A stretch of 64,000 bases of DNA from Caulobacter henricii (lineage in GTDB: Bacteria > Pseudomonadota > Alphaproteobacteria > Caulobacterales > Caulobacteraceae), in the NCBI RefSeq assembly GCF_001414055.1, contig NZ_CP013002.1, forward strand, positions 328,501 to 392,500, given 5' to 3'. The notes beneath the pieces were generated by a model, which saw only the letters and a list, made by a program, of their open reading frames with translations, made no database searches and was not told the DNA's origin. Position numbers and translations under genes: made by a program. Positions 19,778 to 27,226 of the stretch are shown here, piece after piece. Every line of letters starts with the position of its first letter. Position 1 is the stretch's first letter.

Positions 19778-21121
19778 TCAGCTCTTCTTGCTGGCGTTGG
19801 TCGGCAGCTTGCAGCCGCCGCCGATACCCTTGGCCTGCGAGCAGGCGAGGATTTCCTTCGACTTCGGATTGGGCGTGTTGACCGGATAGCTCATGACCCA
19901 GCCGGGCAGGCCGTCCGAGCAGGCGACCTCGAAATAGCCCTCGTTGTCATTACGGCCGACGAGGCGGACGCCGGAGACTTCGCAGGAGCCCTTGCCATAG
20001 GCCTTCAGATCGGCCGACAGGCGGGGGAACATGCTGTCCTGCTTGGAGAAGCTGCAGCGATAGCCGTTCAGTTCCGCAAAGAGGCAGTCATAGATCACCG
20101 CCGGACCGGTCGAGAAGATCGCGATCGCACCGTCGGGACGGTTCTTGCACTTCAGCTCGACGATTTCCTTCTTCGGATCCGGGCTGGGCAGCATGCCGTA
20201 TTTTTCAACCTGGCAGTCAAAGCCGCCCTTGGTCGAGAGCTTGGTATAGAGGCCGGCCTGCTCGGTCTGGGCCGCAACCGAATCGGTCAGGGTACAGCCG
20301 CCGCCGACAAAGCCGGCCTGGGCGCAGTCGATCGTACGGGCCAGGGCACCACCGGCCGCAGTCTGCTGCAGCATGTAGCCCTTGCCGTCGGCGCAGGCGA
20401 CTTCGAAATAGTTGTCGGTCTTGGTGCTGAGGACGTAGCGCTTGTCCTTGACTTGGCAGGTCTTGCCGGATGCAGCGGTCAGGGTATCGACGATCGCCAG
20501 TTGGGCCGCCTTGTCGGTCAGCTTGCAGCTGACATTGGCCCCTTCCTCGTACAGCAGGCAGCTGTTGGCGAGGACGTCGCCGGCCGCGCTGGCCGGGTTG
20601 GTGGTTTGCATCACATAGCCGGTGCCGCCCTTGCAGGCGATTTCGAAGTAGGAGTTCTTGGCCCCCGAGCCGATAGCGCGGGCGTTTTCGATGTCGCAGG
20701 CCACGCCGGCCTTGGCGACGAAGGGCTTCAGGCCCGCCTTGGGGTTTTCATTGCCCGGCAGGATGCAGGCCAGGGCGCTGGGCTTGCCATCAGCGGCAGG
20801 CGCGTTCGACTCCAGGCAGGTGAAGGCCTGGGCGGGCGTGTCCTTCTTGGCGATCAGCGCGAAGCCGATGCTGTCCTGACAGGCCACTTCGTAATAGCCG
20901 GTGGCGGTTTTCTTATCGAGGCCGATCAGTCGAGCGTCGGTGACCGTGCAGCCGGCGTTCAGGCTCTGCATGATCGCGGGAGCATCTTTCATGCCCGCTT
21001 CACGCGCCTTGGCGTCAACCTTTGGCTTGTCCTTGCTCTCTTTCGGCGCCGAAATGACGGCGGCTGGAACGAGCGCGCCGAGCGCGAGGGCGGCGGCCAA
21101 GCCGATCGCGAATGGCCTCAT
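19778..21121 (-). CDS. Exported five-repeat cysteine protein of unknown function
   Basis: 447 aa from the ATG at 21121, which has GGAG 9 nt upstream; an ATG at 21130 overlaps that site. A signal peptide (FAIGLAAALALGALVPAAVISA) is followed by a Lys-rich linker and five repeats of about 65-80 residues. Each repeat has four cysteines in the pattern C-x(~20)-Y-[FY]-E-[VI]-A-C-x(2-3)-G-x-G-[YW]-[VM]-x(~20)-C-x(~10)-C; examples are GYYEVACQD, NSYFEIACKG, DNYFEVACADG and EGYFEVACSDG. The fourth repeat is divergent (EIVELKCKN). Periplasmic disulfides are likely. I do not recognise the family; a two-repeat relative is at 40814-41503. Confidence 0.8.
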   Translation of the reverse strand: MRPFAIGLAAALALGALVPAAVISAPKESKDKPKVDAKAREAGMKDAPAIMQSLNAGCTVTDARLIGLDKKTATGYYEVACQDSIGFALIAKKDTPAQAFTCLESNAPAADGKPSALACILPGNENPKAGLKPFVAKAGVACDIENARAIGSGAKNSYFEIACKGGTGYVMQTTNPASAAGDVLANSCLLYEEGANVSCKLTDKAAQLAIVDTLTAASGKTCQVKDKRYVLSTKTDNYFEVACADGKGYMLQQTAAGGALARTIDCAQAGFVGGGCTLTDSVAAQTEQAGLYTKLSTKGGFDCQVEKYGMLPSPDPKKEIVELKCKNRPDGAIAIFSTGPAVIYDCLFAELNGYRCSFSKQDSMFPRLSADLKAYGKGSCEVSGVRLVGRNDNEGYFEVACSDGLPGWVMSYPVNTPNPKSKEILACSQAKGIGGGCKLPTNASKKS

Positions 21122-21228
21122 GGGAAACATCTCCTGGGTGGATTCCTCGCGCGGACATAAGCGCGTGCTTGCGTTGGGGGTCAAGATGTCCTCCCACGAG
21201 AGCGAAAACATGGCGGGAAGGGACGGAC

Positions 21229-22320
21229 ATGCGCGACGGGCTGGAAGAGGATGTCAACGAGCCACGCCGGCCCCGGCTGGTCTACCCGTTCGAGGTGGCG
21301 CCTGAGCAGGGTTCAGGCCAGGCGGTTGAGGTCGCGCCGGGTGTCCTGTGGCTCCGTCAGCCCCTGGGCGGGTCGCTGCAGTTCATCAATGTCTGGGCCA
21401 TTGCGGACGGCGAGGGCTGGGCGATCGTCGATACCGGAGTCCAGACCAAGGAGACCAGTCAGGCCTGGCGGGCCGCCTTCACTGGGGCCCTGGAGGGAAA
21501 GCCGATCACCCGGGTGATCTGCACCCACCTGCATCCCGACCATGTCGGCCTTGCCGGCTGGATTGTGCGCAAGTTCGACTGCCGCCTGTGGATGACCCGG
21601 CTGGAATATTTCCAGTGCCGGATGCTGGTGGCCGATACCGGCCGCGAGGCTCCCGAGGACGGCGTGCGATTCTTCAAGGCCGCCGGCTGGGACGAGGATG
21701 CCATCGAGAACTACAAGGCCCGGTTCGGCGGCTTCGGCAAGGCGATCTACGCCCTGCCCGACAGCTATCGCCGGCTCAGCGACGGCGAGGATTTCGACAT
21801 CGGCGGCCGCACCTGGCGCGTGGTGACCGGCCAGGGCCATTCGCCCGACCATGCCTGCCTGTGGTGCCCGGAGCTGGACGTTCTGATCTCCGGCGACCAG
21901 GTGCTGCCGCGCATCTCGTCCAATGTTTCGGTCTTCCCGACCGAACCGGAGGCCGATCCTCTGAGCGACTGGCTGCGGTCCCTGGCCAAGGTCAAGGCCG
22001 AGGTGCCTGACAGCGTGCTGGTCCTGCCGGCCCACAATGACCCCTTCCACGGCCTGCACGCCCGCATCGACCACCTGATCAACGGCCATGAGCGAGGGCT
22101 GGGCCGGCTGCGCGGCAAGCTGGAAGAGCCCAAGCGGGCCATCGACGTGTTCGGTGCCCTGTTCGCCCGACCCATTGGTCCGGACCTGCTCGGCATGGCG
22201 ACGGGCGAGGCCTTGGCCCACCTGAATTGTCTGATCGGCCGGGGTGTGGCGACCCGGGACCTCGATGCCGAGGGCGTGGCCTGGTACCGGACCTCCGGAG
22301 CGACCGAAACAACCGTTTGA
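21229..22320 (+). CDS. MBL-fold metallo-hydrolase
   Basis: 363 aa metallo-beta-lactamase-fold hydrolase. The metal motif is THLHPDHVG (H-x-H-x-D-H) near residue 103; later ligands are the His in GQGHSPDHACLWCP, the Asp in ISGDQVLP and the His in LPAHNDPFHG. The C-terminal ~100 residues form a helical extension. The start at 21229 follows GGGAAGG. Substrate unknown; many relatives act on thioesters, lactones or glutathione adducts. The next gene is a MarR regulator whose candidate operator begins on the last base of this stop codon, so expression of the downstream genes is separately controlled. Confidence 0.87.
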   Translation: MRDGLEEDVNEPRRPRLVYPFEVAPEQGSGQAVEVAPGVLWLRQPLGGSLQFINVWAIADGEGWAIVDTGVQTKETSQAWRAAFTGALEGKPITRVICTHLHPDHVGLAGWIVRKFDCRLWMTRLEYFQCRMLVADTGREAPEDGVRFFKAAGWDEDAIENYKARFGGFGKAIYALPDSYRRLSDGEDFDIGGRTWRVVTGQGHSPDHACLWCPELDVLISGDQVLPRISSNVSVFPTEPEADPLSDWLRSLAKVKAEVPDSVLVLPAHNDPFHGLHARIDHLINGHERGLGRLRGKLEEPKRAIDVFGALFARPIGPDLLGMATGEALAHLNCLIGRGVATRDLDAEGVAWYRTSGATETTV

Positions 22321-22339
22321 TATTTCGCGCGCGAAGTAT
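22320..22339 (+). promoter_or_regulatory. 20 bp near-perfect palindrome, candidate MarR operator
   Basis: ATATTTCGCGCGCGAAGTAT has one mismatched pair and contains the perfect 12 bp core TTCGCGCGCGAA. It lies between the MBL gene stop and the marR start, ending 12 nt before the ATG. That position would let the MarR protein repress its own gene and the enoyl-CoA hydratase operon. Autoregulation is inferred from position. Confidence 0.6.
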
Positions 22340-22351
22340 TAGCGTGGGCCC

Positions 22352-22795
22352 ATGTCCGTGCCGCCTGACCGCCGCCTTGTGTTCCTGCTCAACGCCGGCA
22401 ACCGGCGCGTCCAGCGCTGGATCGAGGCGGCCATGGCGGCCAAGGGCGGCCTGACGGCGGCCCAGTCTGGCGTGCTGTTCTTTCTGGGCCAGCGTGACGG
22501 TGCCCTGATCGGCGAAGCGGCCGAGGCTCTGGACCTGGCCCCTTCGGCCATGACCGGCCTCGTCGACCGCATGACCAGGGTCGACCTCGTGGAACGCCGC
22601 GCCGACCCCGCTGATGGCCGCGCCATGCGGCTGTATCTGACGGACAAGGGCCGTCAGGCGCGCGAATACGCCAAGGGCGGCCTCGACAGCATCAATACCA
22701 ACCTGACCGACGGCTTCTCGGACGACGAGATCGCCGTGGTCGCCCGCTGGCTGATGAGCCTTCAAACCAAGTTCCCCAAAGGAGAGCCCGCATGA
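22352..22795 (+). CDS. MarR-family transcriptional regulator
   Basis: 147 aa winged-helix regulator. The winged HTH spans about residues 35-100: LTAAQSGVLFFLGQRDG, the recognition part EALDLAPSAMTGLVDRM, and the wing VERRADPADGRAMRLYLTDKG, a MarR hallmark. It overlaps the next gene (enoyl-CoA hydratase) by ATGA, so the two are translationally coupled. Inference: it senses a CoA ester or aromatic ligand and controls this catabolic-looking run. Confidence 0.9.
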   Translation: MSVPPDRRLVFLLNAGNRRVQRWIEAAMAAKGGLTAAQSGVLFFLGQRDGALIGEAAEALDLAPSAMTGLVDRMTRVDLVERRADPADGRAMRLYLTDKGRQAREYAKGGLDSINTNLTDGFSDDEIAVVARWLMSLQTKFPKGEPA

Positions 22796-23562
22796 CCGAA
22801 CATGTGAAGGTCGCGATCGAGGCCGGCGTGATGACCATCACCCTGGCCCGTCCGGAAAAGAAGAACGCCCTCAACAATGCCATGTACGGCGTGCTGGCCG
22901 ACAGTCTGGAGCAGGCCGAGGCCGACCCCGCCGTGCGGGTGGTGGTGTTCCAGGCCGACGGCGACGCCTTCACGGCCGGCAATGATCTGGCCGACTTCAC
23001 CGCCCAGGCCACCGGCGCTTTCAGCGGCGAGCGGCATGTGGGCCGGTTCCTGAAGGCCCTGGCCAACGCCACCCGGCCGCTGGTCGCCGCCGTCCATGGC
23101 CAGGCCGTGGGTGTCGGCACGACCATGCTGCTGCACTGCGACCTTGTGTTCACCAGCCCGGATGCGCGTCTGACCACGCCCTTCGTCAACCTGGCCCTGG
23201 TGCCGGAAGCCGCTTCAAGCTGGCTGTTGCCGGCCCGCATCGGCCATGCCCGCGCCTATGCCATGTTCGCCCTGGGCGAGGCCGTGGACGGCACGACCGC
23301 TGCCGCCTGGGGCCTGTCCAATGCGGTGGTGCCGCTGGACGAGCTGCGTGCCCGGGCCCGCGCTTCGGCCGACCAGCTGGCCAAGAGACCGTTGGGGGCT
23401 CTGACCACCACCAAGCGCCTGATGCGCGACGCCGAGAAGATCGCCGCCCTGATGGATACCGAGGGTGCCCTGTTCGCTGAACGCCTGCAGACGGCCGAGG
23501 CCCGCGAAGCCTTCATGGCCTTTGCCGAGCGGCGGCCGGCCGACTTCAGCAAGGTGGCCTGA
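22792..23562 (+). CDS. Enoyl-CoA hydratase/isomerase family protein
   Basis: 256 aa crotonase-fold enzyme. The oxyanion-hole segments are GDAFTAGNDLADF (~residues 56-68) and AAVHGQAVGVGTTMLLHCD (~98-116). The catalytic Glu region shows NLALVPEAASSWLLPARIG; one acidic residue lies at the usual Glu144-164 area, so it may be an isomerase rather than a hydratase. The opening ITLARPEKKNALNNAMY is typical. It overlaps marR by 4 nt, with AAAGGAGAG as ribosome site. Likely in fatty-acid or side-chain beta-oxidation. Confidence 0.9.
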   Translation: MTEHVKVAIEAGVMTITLARPEKKNALNNAMYGVLADSLEQAEADPAVRVVVFQADGDAFTAGNDLADFTAQATGAFSGERHVGRFLKALANATRPLVAAVHGQAVGVGTTMLLHCDLVFTSPDARLTTPFVNLALVPEAASSWLLPARIGHARAYAMFALGEAVDGTTAAAWGLSNAVVPLDELRARARASADQLAKRPLGALTTTKRLMRDAEKIAALMDTEGALFAERLQTAEAREAFMAFAERRPADFSKVA

Positions 23563-23566
23563 CGCC

Positions 23567-23983
23567 GTGCTGCTGGCGGTGATCCTGGCCGGGACCCTGA
23601 TGGCCCTGGCCGGCGTCCACCTCTACTGGGCGTTCGGCGGGCGTTGGCCGGGCCATGACGAGGCCTCGCTGGTTGAGCATGTGGTCGGCCGCACGGCCGG
23701 TATGCGCGCTCCGGGACCTCTGGCCTGTGTGGCCGTCGCGGCCGCCCTGGCGGCCGGCAGCCTGCTGGCCCTGGGGGCCGTTGCCCCGCCTTCACCCCTG
23801 TCCACCTGGCTCTGGTTCGCGCGATGGCCCCTCGTCGTCGTTTTCGGTCTGCGGGGACTGGCAACCTATGTGCCGGCGGTCTTCCGCTATGCCGAGGGAA
23901 CGCCCTTTGCCCGCCTCAATCGCCGCGCCTATGGCCCGCTTTGCCTGGCCATCGCCCTGGGGCTGCTGACCCTTCAACTGTAA
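23567..23983 (+). CDS. DUF3995 integral membrane protein
   Basis: 138 aa from a GTG at 23567, 4 nt after the preceding stop codon. Four membrane segments are seen: VILAGTLMALAGVHLYWAFGG, PLACVAVAAALAAGSLLALGA, LWFARWPLVVVFGLRGLATYV and GPLCLAIALGLLTLQ. The polar motifs HLYWAFGGRWP and GTPFARLNRRAYGPLC match DUF3995. Function unknown. It is probably co-transcribed with the enoyl-CoA hydratase. Confidence 0.78.
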   Translation: MLLAVILAGTLMALAGVHLYWAFGGRWPGHDEASLVEHVVGRTAGMRAPGPLACVAVAAALAAGSLLALGAVAPPSPLSTWLWFARWPLVVVFGLRGLATYVPAVFRYAEGTPFARLNRRAYGPLCLAIALGLLTLQL

Positions 23984-24020
23984 CGTTCCGTACACAGAAA
24001 AAATCAAGGGAGAGAACGAC

Positions 24021-24992
24021 ATGGCCGACCGCATCACCTCGGGCTTCAGCCCCTATACCCCGGCCCGCGACGTGGTCGCCGGCCATGACCTGACTGGCAA
24101 GGTCGCCATCGTCACCGGCGCTGCCACCGGCATCGGGGTCGAGACCGCCCGTGCCCTGGCCGAAGCCGGCGCGGAGGTCGTCATCGCCGTCCGCAAGCCG
24201 GACCTGGCCGAAGCCGCCGTCGCCGAGGTCAACAAGACCGCGAAAGGTGCCAAGGCCTCCTGGTCTATGCTGGATCTTTCCAGCTTCAAGTCGATCCGCG
24301 CCTTTGCCGAGCGCTGGGGCGACAAGCCGCTGAACATCCTGATCAACAATGCCGGCGTCATGGCCAGCCCCCTGACCTATACCGAGGACGGGCTGGAGAT
24401 GCAGGTCGGCACCAACCATTTCGGCCACTTCCTGCTGTCGGTGCTGCTGGCCCCGAACCTGATCGCCGGTGCCAAACAGTCGGGAAAGAGCTCGCGGCTG
24501 GTCTCTCTGTCATCGATCGGCCACCGCCGGGCGGGCTTCAACTTTGATGACCCGCATTACAAGACCCGCGCCTACGACAAGTGGGAAAGCTACGGCCATG
24601 CCAAGACTGCCAACGCCCTGTTCGCGGTCGGCTTCAACAAGCGCTTCAGGGATCAGGGCGTGTTCGCCAACGCCGTGATGCCGGGCGGGATCATGACCCC
24701 GCTGCAGCGCCACCTGCCGATCGAGGAGCAGATCGCCCTGGGCTGGATCGACGAGCACGGCAAGGTTCGCGACGGCTTCAAGACGACGGAGGAGGGCGCC
24801 TCGACCAGCGTCTGGGCCGCCGTCGGCGACGAGCTGGAAGGGATCGGGGGGCTCTATCTGGAGGATCTCGCCCAGGCAGAGCCCTGGACCAAGGAAAAAC
24901 CCTGGGCCGGCGTCCTGCCTCATGCCCTGGATCCAGAAGCTGCCGACCGCCTGTGGGCCCTGTCGGTGGAAGCCACGGGAGCCGGGGCCTGA
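24021..24992 (+). CDS. Short-chain dehydrogenase (retinol dehydrogenase/oxidoreductase-like)
   Basis: 323 aa NAD(P)-dependent SDR. The cofactor glycine motif is TGAATGIG (~residues 32-39). NNAG follows at about 111, then a catalytic Ser in VSLSSIG, and the Tyr/Lys pair in YGHAK (~193-197). The length above 300 and FSPYTPARDVVAG preceding the fold resemble the WWOX/retinol dehydrogenase-like group. It has a strong ribosome site (AGGGAGAG) and overlaps the next gene by 1 nt (TGATG). Substrate unknown; a hydrophobic alcohol is plausible given the neighbours. Confidence 0.88.
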   Translation: MADRITSGFSPYTPARDVVAGHDLTGKVAIVTGAATGIGVETARALAEAGAEVVIAVRKPDLAEAAVAEVNKTAKGAKASWSMLDLSSFKSIRAFAERWGDKPLNILINNAGVMASPLTYTEDGLEMQVGTNHFGHFLLSVLLAPNLIAGAKQSGKSSRLVSLSSIGHRRAGFNFDDPHYKTRAYDKWESYGHAKTANALFAVGFNKRFRDQGVFANAVMPGGIMTPLQRHLPIEEQIALGWIDEHGKVRDGFKTTEEGASTSVWAAVGDELEGIGGLYLEDLAQAEPWTKEKPWAGVLPHALDPEAADRLWALSVEATGAGA

Positions 24993-25510
24993 TGGAGAGC
25001 CGCCCCGTCCTGCGGTTGGCCGCTGTAGCCACCCTTGTCGGGGCGGCCATCGATATCCTTGCGCCTTTCGTGATCTATCCGCGGCTGGCGGAGCCCTGGC
25101 CGCATCTGGTCTATGTGATCATCGACGTCCTGCTGCTCTTTGGCATTCTGGCCGTGCGCTCCGTGAGCGGACGGTCTGCCGGGCCCCTGGCCCTGGTCGG
25201 CTTTGGGCTGGCCCTGCTGGGCCTGATGCTGGTGAGGACCTCGTCGGCCGCCATCTTCGGCGAGGCGTCCTACATGATCGCTTCCAGCGTCTGGTCGATC
25301 GGCATGGTGGTCTGGAGCGTCGATCTGCTGCGCGCCAGGGGGCGATTCCGCATCGCCGCCGGCCTGTGGATCGCCGCCCTCGTCATCGGCCTTGCCGGGC
25401 TTGTCCTGAAGGATCACGGTCCGATCGCGCACGTGGCCAAGATGGCCTTCATTCTCGGCTTCGTGGCCGCCGCCGTCGATCTGCTCAAAGCCCTTGGAGA
25501 ACCCCAATGA
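24992..25510 (+). CDS. Multi-pass membrane protein of unknown function
   Basis: 172 aa with about five to six membrane segments: LAAVATLVGAAIDILAPFVIY, LVYVIIDVLLLFGILAV, ALVGFGLALLGLMLV, MIASSVWSIGMVVWSVDLL, AAGLWIAALVIGLAGLVL and MAFILGFVAAAVDLL. No catalytic motif is recognised. It starts on the last base of the upstream SDR stop and overlaps the downstream SDR by ATGA, so it is embedded in a tightly coupled three-gene operon between two dehydrogenases. Confidence 0.7.
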   Translation: MESRPVLRLAAVATLVGAAIDILAPFVIYPRLAEPWPHLVYVIIDVLLLFGILAVRSVSGRSAGPLALVGFGLALLGLMLVRTSSAAIFGEASYMIASSVWSIGMVVWSVDLLRARGRFRIAAGLWIAALVIGLAGLVLKDHGPIAHVAKMAFILGFVAAAVDLLKALGEPQ

Positions 25511-26364
25511 GCCTCAAGAACAAGACCCTGTTCATCACCGGCGCCTCGCGCGGCATCGGTCTGGCCATTGCCCTGCGGGCGGCGCGAGACGGAGCCAATA
25601 TCGTCATCGCCGCGAAGACGGCGGAGGCCCATCCCAAGCTGCCGGGCACCATCTATTCGGCCGCCGCCGAGATCGAGGCGGCCGGCGGCAAGGCCCTGCC
25701 CCTGGTCGTCGACGTGCGCGAGGAGGCCAGCGTTTATGAGGCTGTCGAGAAGGCCGTGGCCCGGTTCGGCGGTATCGATATCTGCGTCAACAACGCCTCG
25801 GCCATCTCGATCACCGGCACCCTGTCGACCGAGATGAAGCGCTATGACCTGATGCACCAGGTCAATGGCCGCGGGACCTTCCTGACCTCCAAGGCCTGTA
25901 TTCCGCACCTGAAGAAGGCGGAGAACCCGCACGTCCTCATGCTGTCGCCGCCCCTGGACATGAAGCCCCGCTGGTTCGCGCCGCACGTCGCCTATTCGAT
26001 GGCCAAGTACAATATGAGCCTGTGCGTTCTGGGCATGGCCGAGGAGTTCCGCAGCGACGGCATCGCCTTCAATGCCCTGTGGCCGAGAACCGGTATCGCC
26101 ACCGCCGCCATCCAGTTCGCCCTGACCGGCGAGGAGGGGCTGCGCCACTGCCGCACGCCGGAGATCATGGCCGACGCCGCCCACGCGATCTTCGGCAAAC
26201 CGTCGCGCGAGTTCTCCGGCAATTTCCTGATCGACGACAGTTTCCTGTTCGAGCAGGGCGTCACCGACTTTACCCCCTATGCCGTCGATCCGGCCGCCAC
26301 CCTGATGCCGGACTTTTTCGTGCCGGAAGACAGCGTGCCGCCGCCGGGGGTCAAGATCGGCTAG
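25507..26364 (+). CDS. Short-chain dehydrogenase (HSDL2-like)
   Basis: 285 aa SDR. TGASRGIG binds the cofactor (~residues 11-18) and VNNASAISITGT replaces the usual NNAG. The Tyr/Lys pair is in YSMAKYNMS (~165-173), with LSPPLDMKPRWF before it. The sequence, including FNALWPRTGIATAA and the FLIDDSFL terminus, resembles the N-terminal domain of hydroxysteroid dehydrogenase-like protein 2, but the SCP2 domain is absent. It overlaps the membrane protein gene by 4 nt and shares a CTAG stop with the convergent tfoX-like gene at 26361-26364. Confidence 0.9.
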   Translation: MSLKNKTLFITGASRGIGLAIALRAARDGANIVIAAKTAEAHPKLPGTIYSAAAEIEAAGGKALPLVVDVREEASVYEAVEKAVARFGGIDICVNNASAISITGTLSTEMKRYDLMHQVNGRGTFLTSKACIPHLKKAENPHVLMLSPPLDMKPRWFAPHVAYSMAKYNMSLCVLGMAEEFRSDGIAFNALWPRTGIATAAIQFALTGEEGLRHCRTPEIMADAAHAIFGKPSREFSGNFLIDDSFLFEQGVTDFTPYAVDPAATLMPDFFVPEDSVPPPGVKIG

Positions 26365-26690
26365 CGCTTCTTCTTCCGCGAAGCCACTTCCAGCGACCTG
26401 CGGGCCCAGTCGACCAGCAGGTCGCTGTCGTCCAGCGCCTCCACCGGCGCGGACCAGTAGGCCATCGGCTTGCCCTCGCCGATGGGATCAAAGGCCTGGG
26501 AACCCGCCGCTTCGAAATCGGGTTTCAGCGACTCGTCGCCCTTGAGATAGAGGGTGTCGTCGTCGATCAGGGCGAAGAACAGGCCGTTCGCATAGAGCCC
26601 GACCCCGCCGAACATCTTGCGTGAGGTCAGCACCCCCAGCGGGGCCAGCTGTTCGAGTACGAAGTCCAGATAGTCCGAAGAGACCGCCAT
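26361..26690 (-). CDS. TfoX N-terminal domain protein
   Basis: 109 aa matching the TfoX N-terminal domain: DYLDFVLEQLAPLGVLTSRKMFGGVGLYANGLFFALI, then LYLKGDES and MAYWSAP. It lacks the C-terminal domain of the competence regulator TfoX/Sxy, so competence control should not be assumed. The start is ATG 26690, with GGA upstream. Its start codon overlaps the start codon of the divergent GNAT gene in one CATG, and its stop shares CTAG with the upstream SDR, so the gene is locked to both neighbours. Confidence 0.85.
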   Translation of the reverse strand: MAVSSDYLDFVLEQLAPLGVLTSRKMFGGVGLYANGLFFALIDDDTLYLKGDESLKPDFEAAGSQAFDPIGEGKPMAYWSAPVEALDDSDLLVDWARRSLEVASRKKKR

Positions 26691-27168
26691 GCCCGTTTCC
26701 ATCCGCCCCGCCGTCGCCGCTGACAGCGCCCTGATCCTGCAGTTCATCCGCGATCTGGCCGAGTATGAAAAGCTGCTCGATACGGTGGAGGCTACGGAAG
26801 CCCATGTCACGGCGGCGCTGTTCGGGGACCATCCGCGCGCCTTTGCCGACATTGCCGAGCTCGACGGCGTCCCGGTGGGCTTTGCCCTGTGGTTCTACAA
26901 TTTCTCGACCTTTGTCGGCCGGCACGGCATCTGGCTGGAGGATCTGTTCGTGCGGCCAGAAGCCCGGGGTGCCGGGGCCGGCAAGGCCCTGCTGGCTGGC
27001 CTGGCCCGGCGCTGCGTGGACGAGAATCTGGGCCGGCTGGAATGGTCGGTCCTGGACTGGAACGCCCCGTCGATCGCCTTCTATGACAGCCTTGGCGCGG
27101 CCGCGATGGACGAGTGGACCATCCGTCGCCTGACCGGCGAGGCCTTGAAGAGTTTGGCGGAGGCCTGA
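26689..27168 (+). CDS. GNAT-family N-acetyltransferase
   Basis: 159 aa. Opening IRPAVAADSALILQFIRDLAEYEKL and the acetyl-CoA motif VRPEARGAGAGKALLAGLARRC (~residues 85-106) place it with GNAT enzymes of the diamine acetyltransferase (SAT-like) group. That fits the family motif FLEDLFV-like IWLEDLFVRPEARG and the C-terminal WNAPSIAFYDSLGA. Polyamine as substrate is only a suggestion, though polyamine genes occur in this window. Its ATG at 26689 overlaps the tfoX-like start. Confidence 0.87.
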   Translation: MPVSIRPAVAADSALILQFIRDLAEYEKLLDTVEATEAHVTAALFGDHPRAFADIAELDGVPVGFALWFYNFSTFVGRHGIWLEDLFVRPEARGAGAGKALLAGLARRCVDENLGRLEWSVLDWNAPSIAFYDSLGAAAMDEWTIRRLTGEALKSLAEA

Positions 27169-27226
27169 GCCTGTCGAAGGACGAGGGCAAACCCAGAGAA
27201 GGGGGCGAGCCCACTCTCGCCAGGCT

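Noticed and set aside
26361..26690. TfoX-like gene as evidence of natural competence regulation
   Set aside because: Only the N-terminal domain is present; such short proteins are widespread without a proven role in competence.
27160..27190. GAGCCTGTCGAAGGACGAGG after the GNAT gene as a dispersed repeat arm
   Set aside because: Resembles a common alphaproteobacterial repeat word, but only one arm and no second copy was found in this window.
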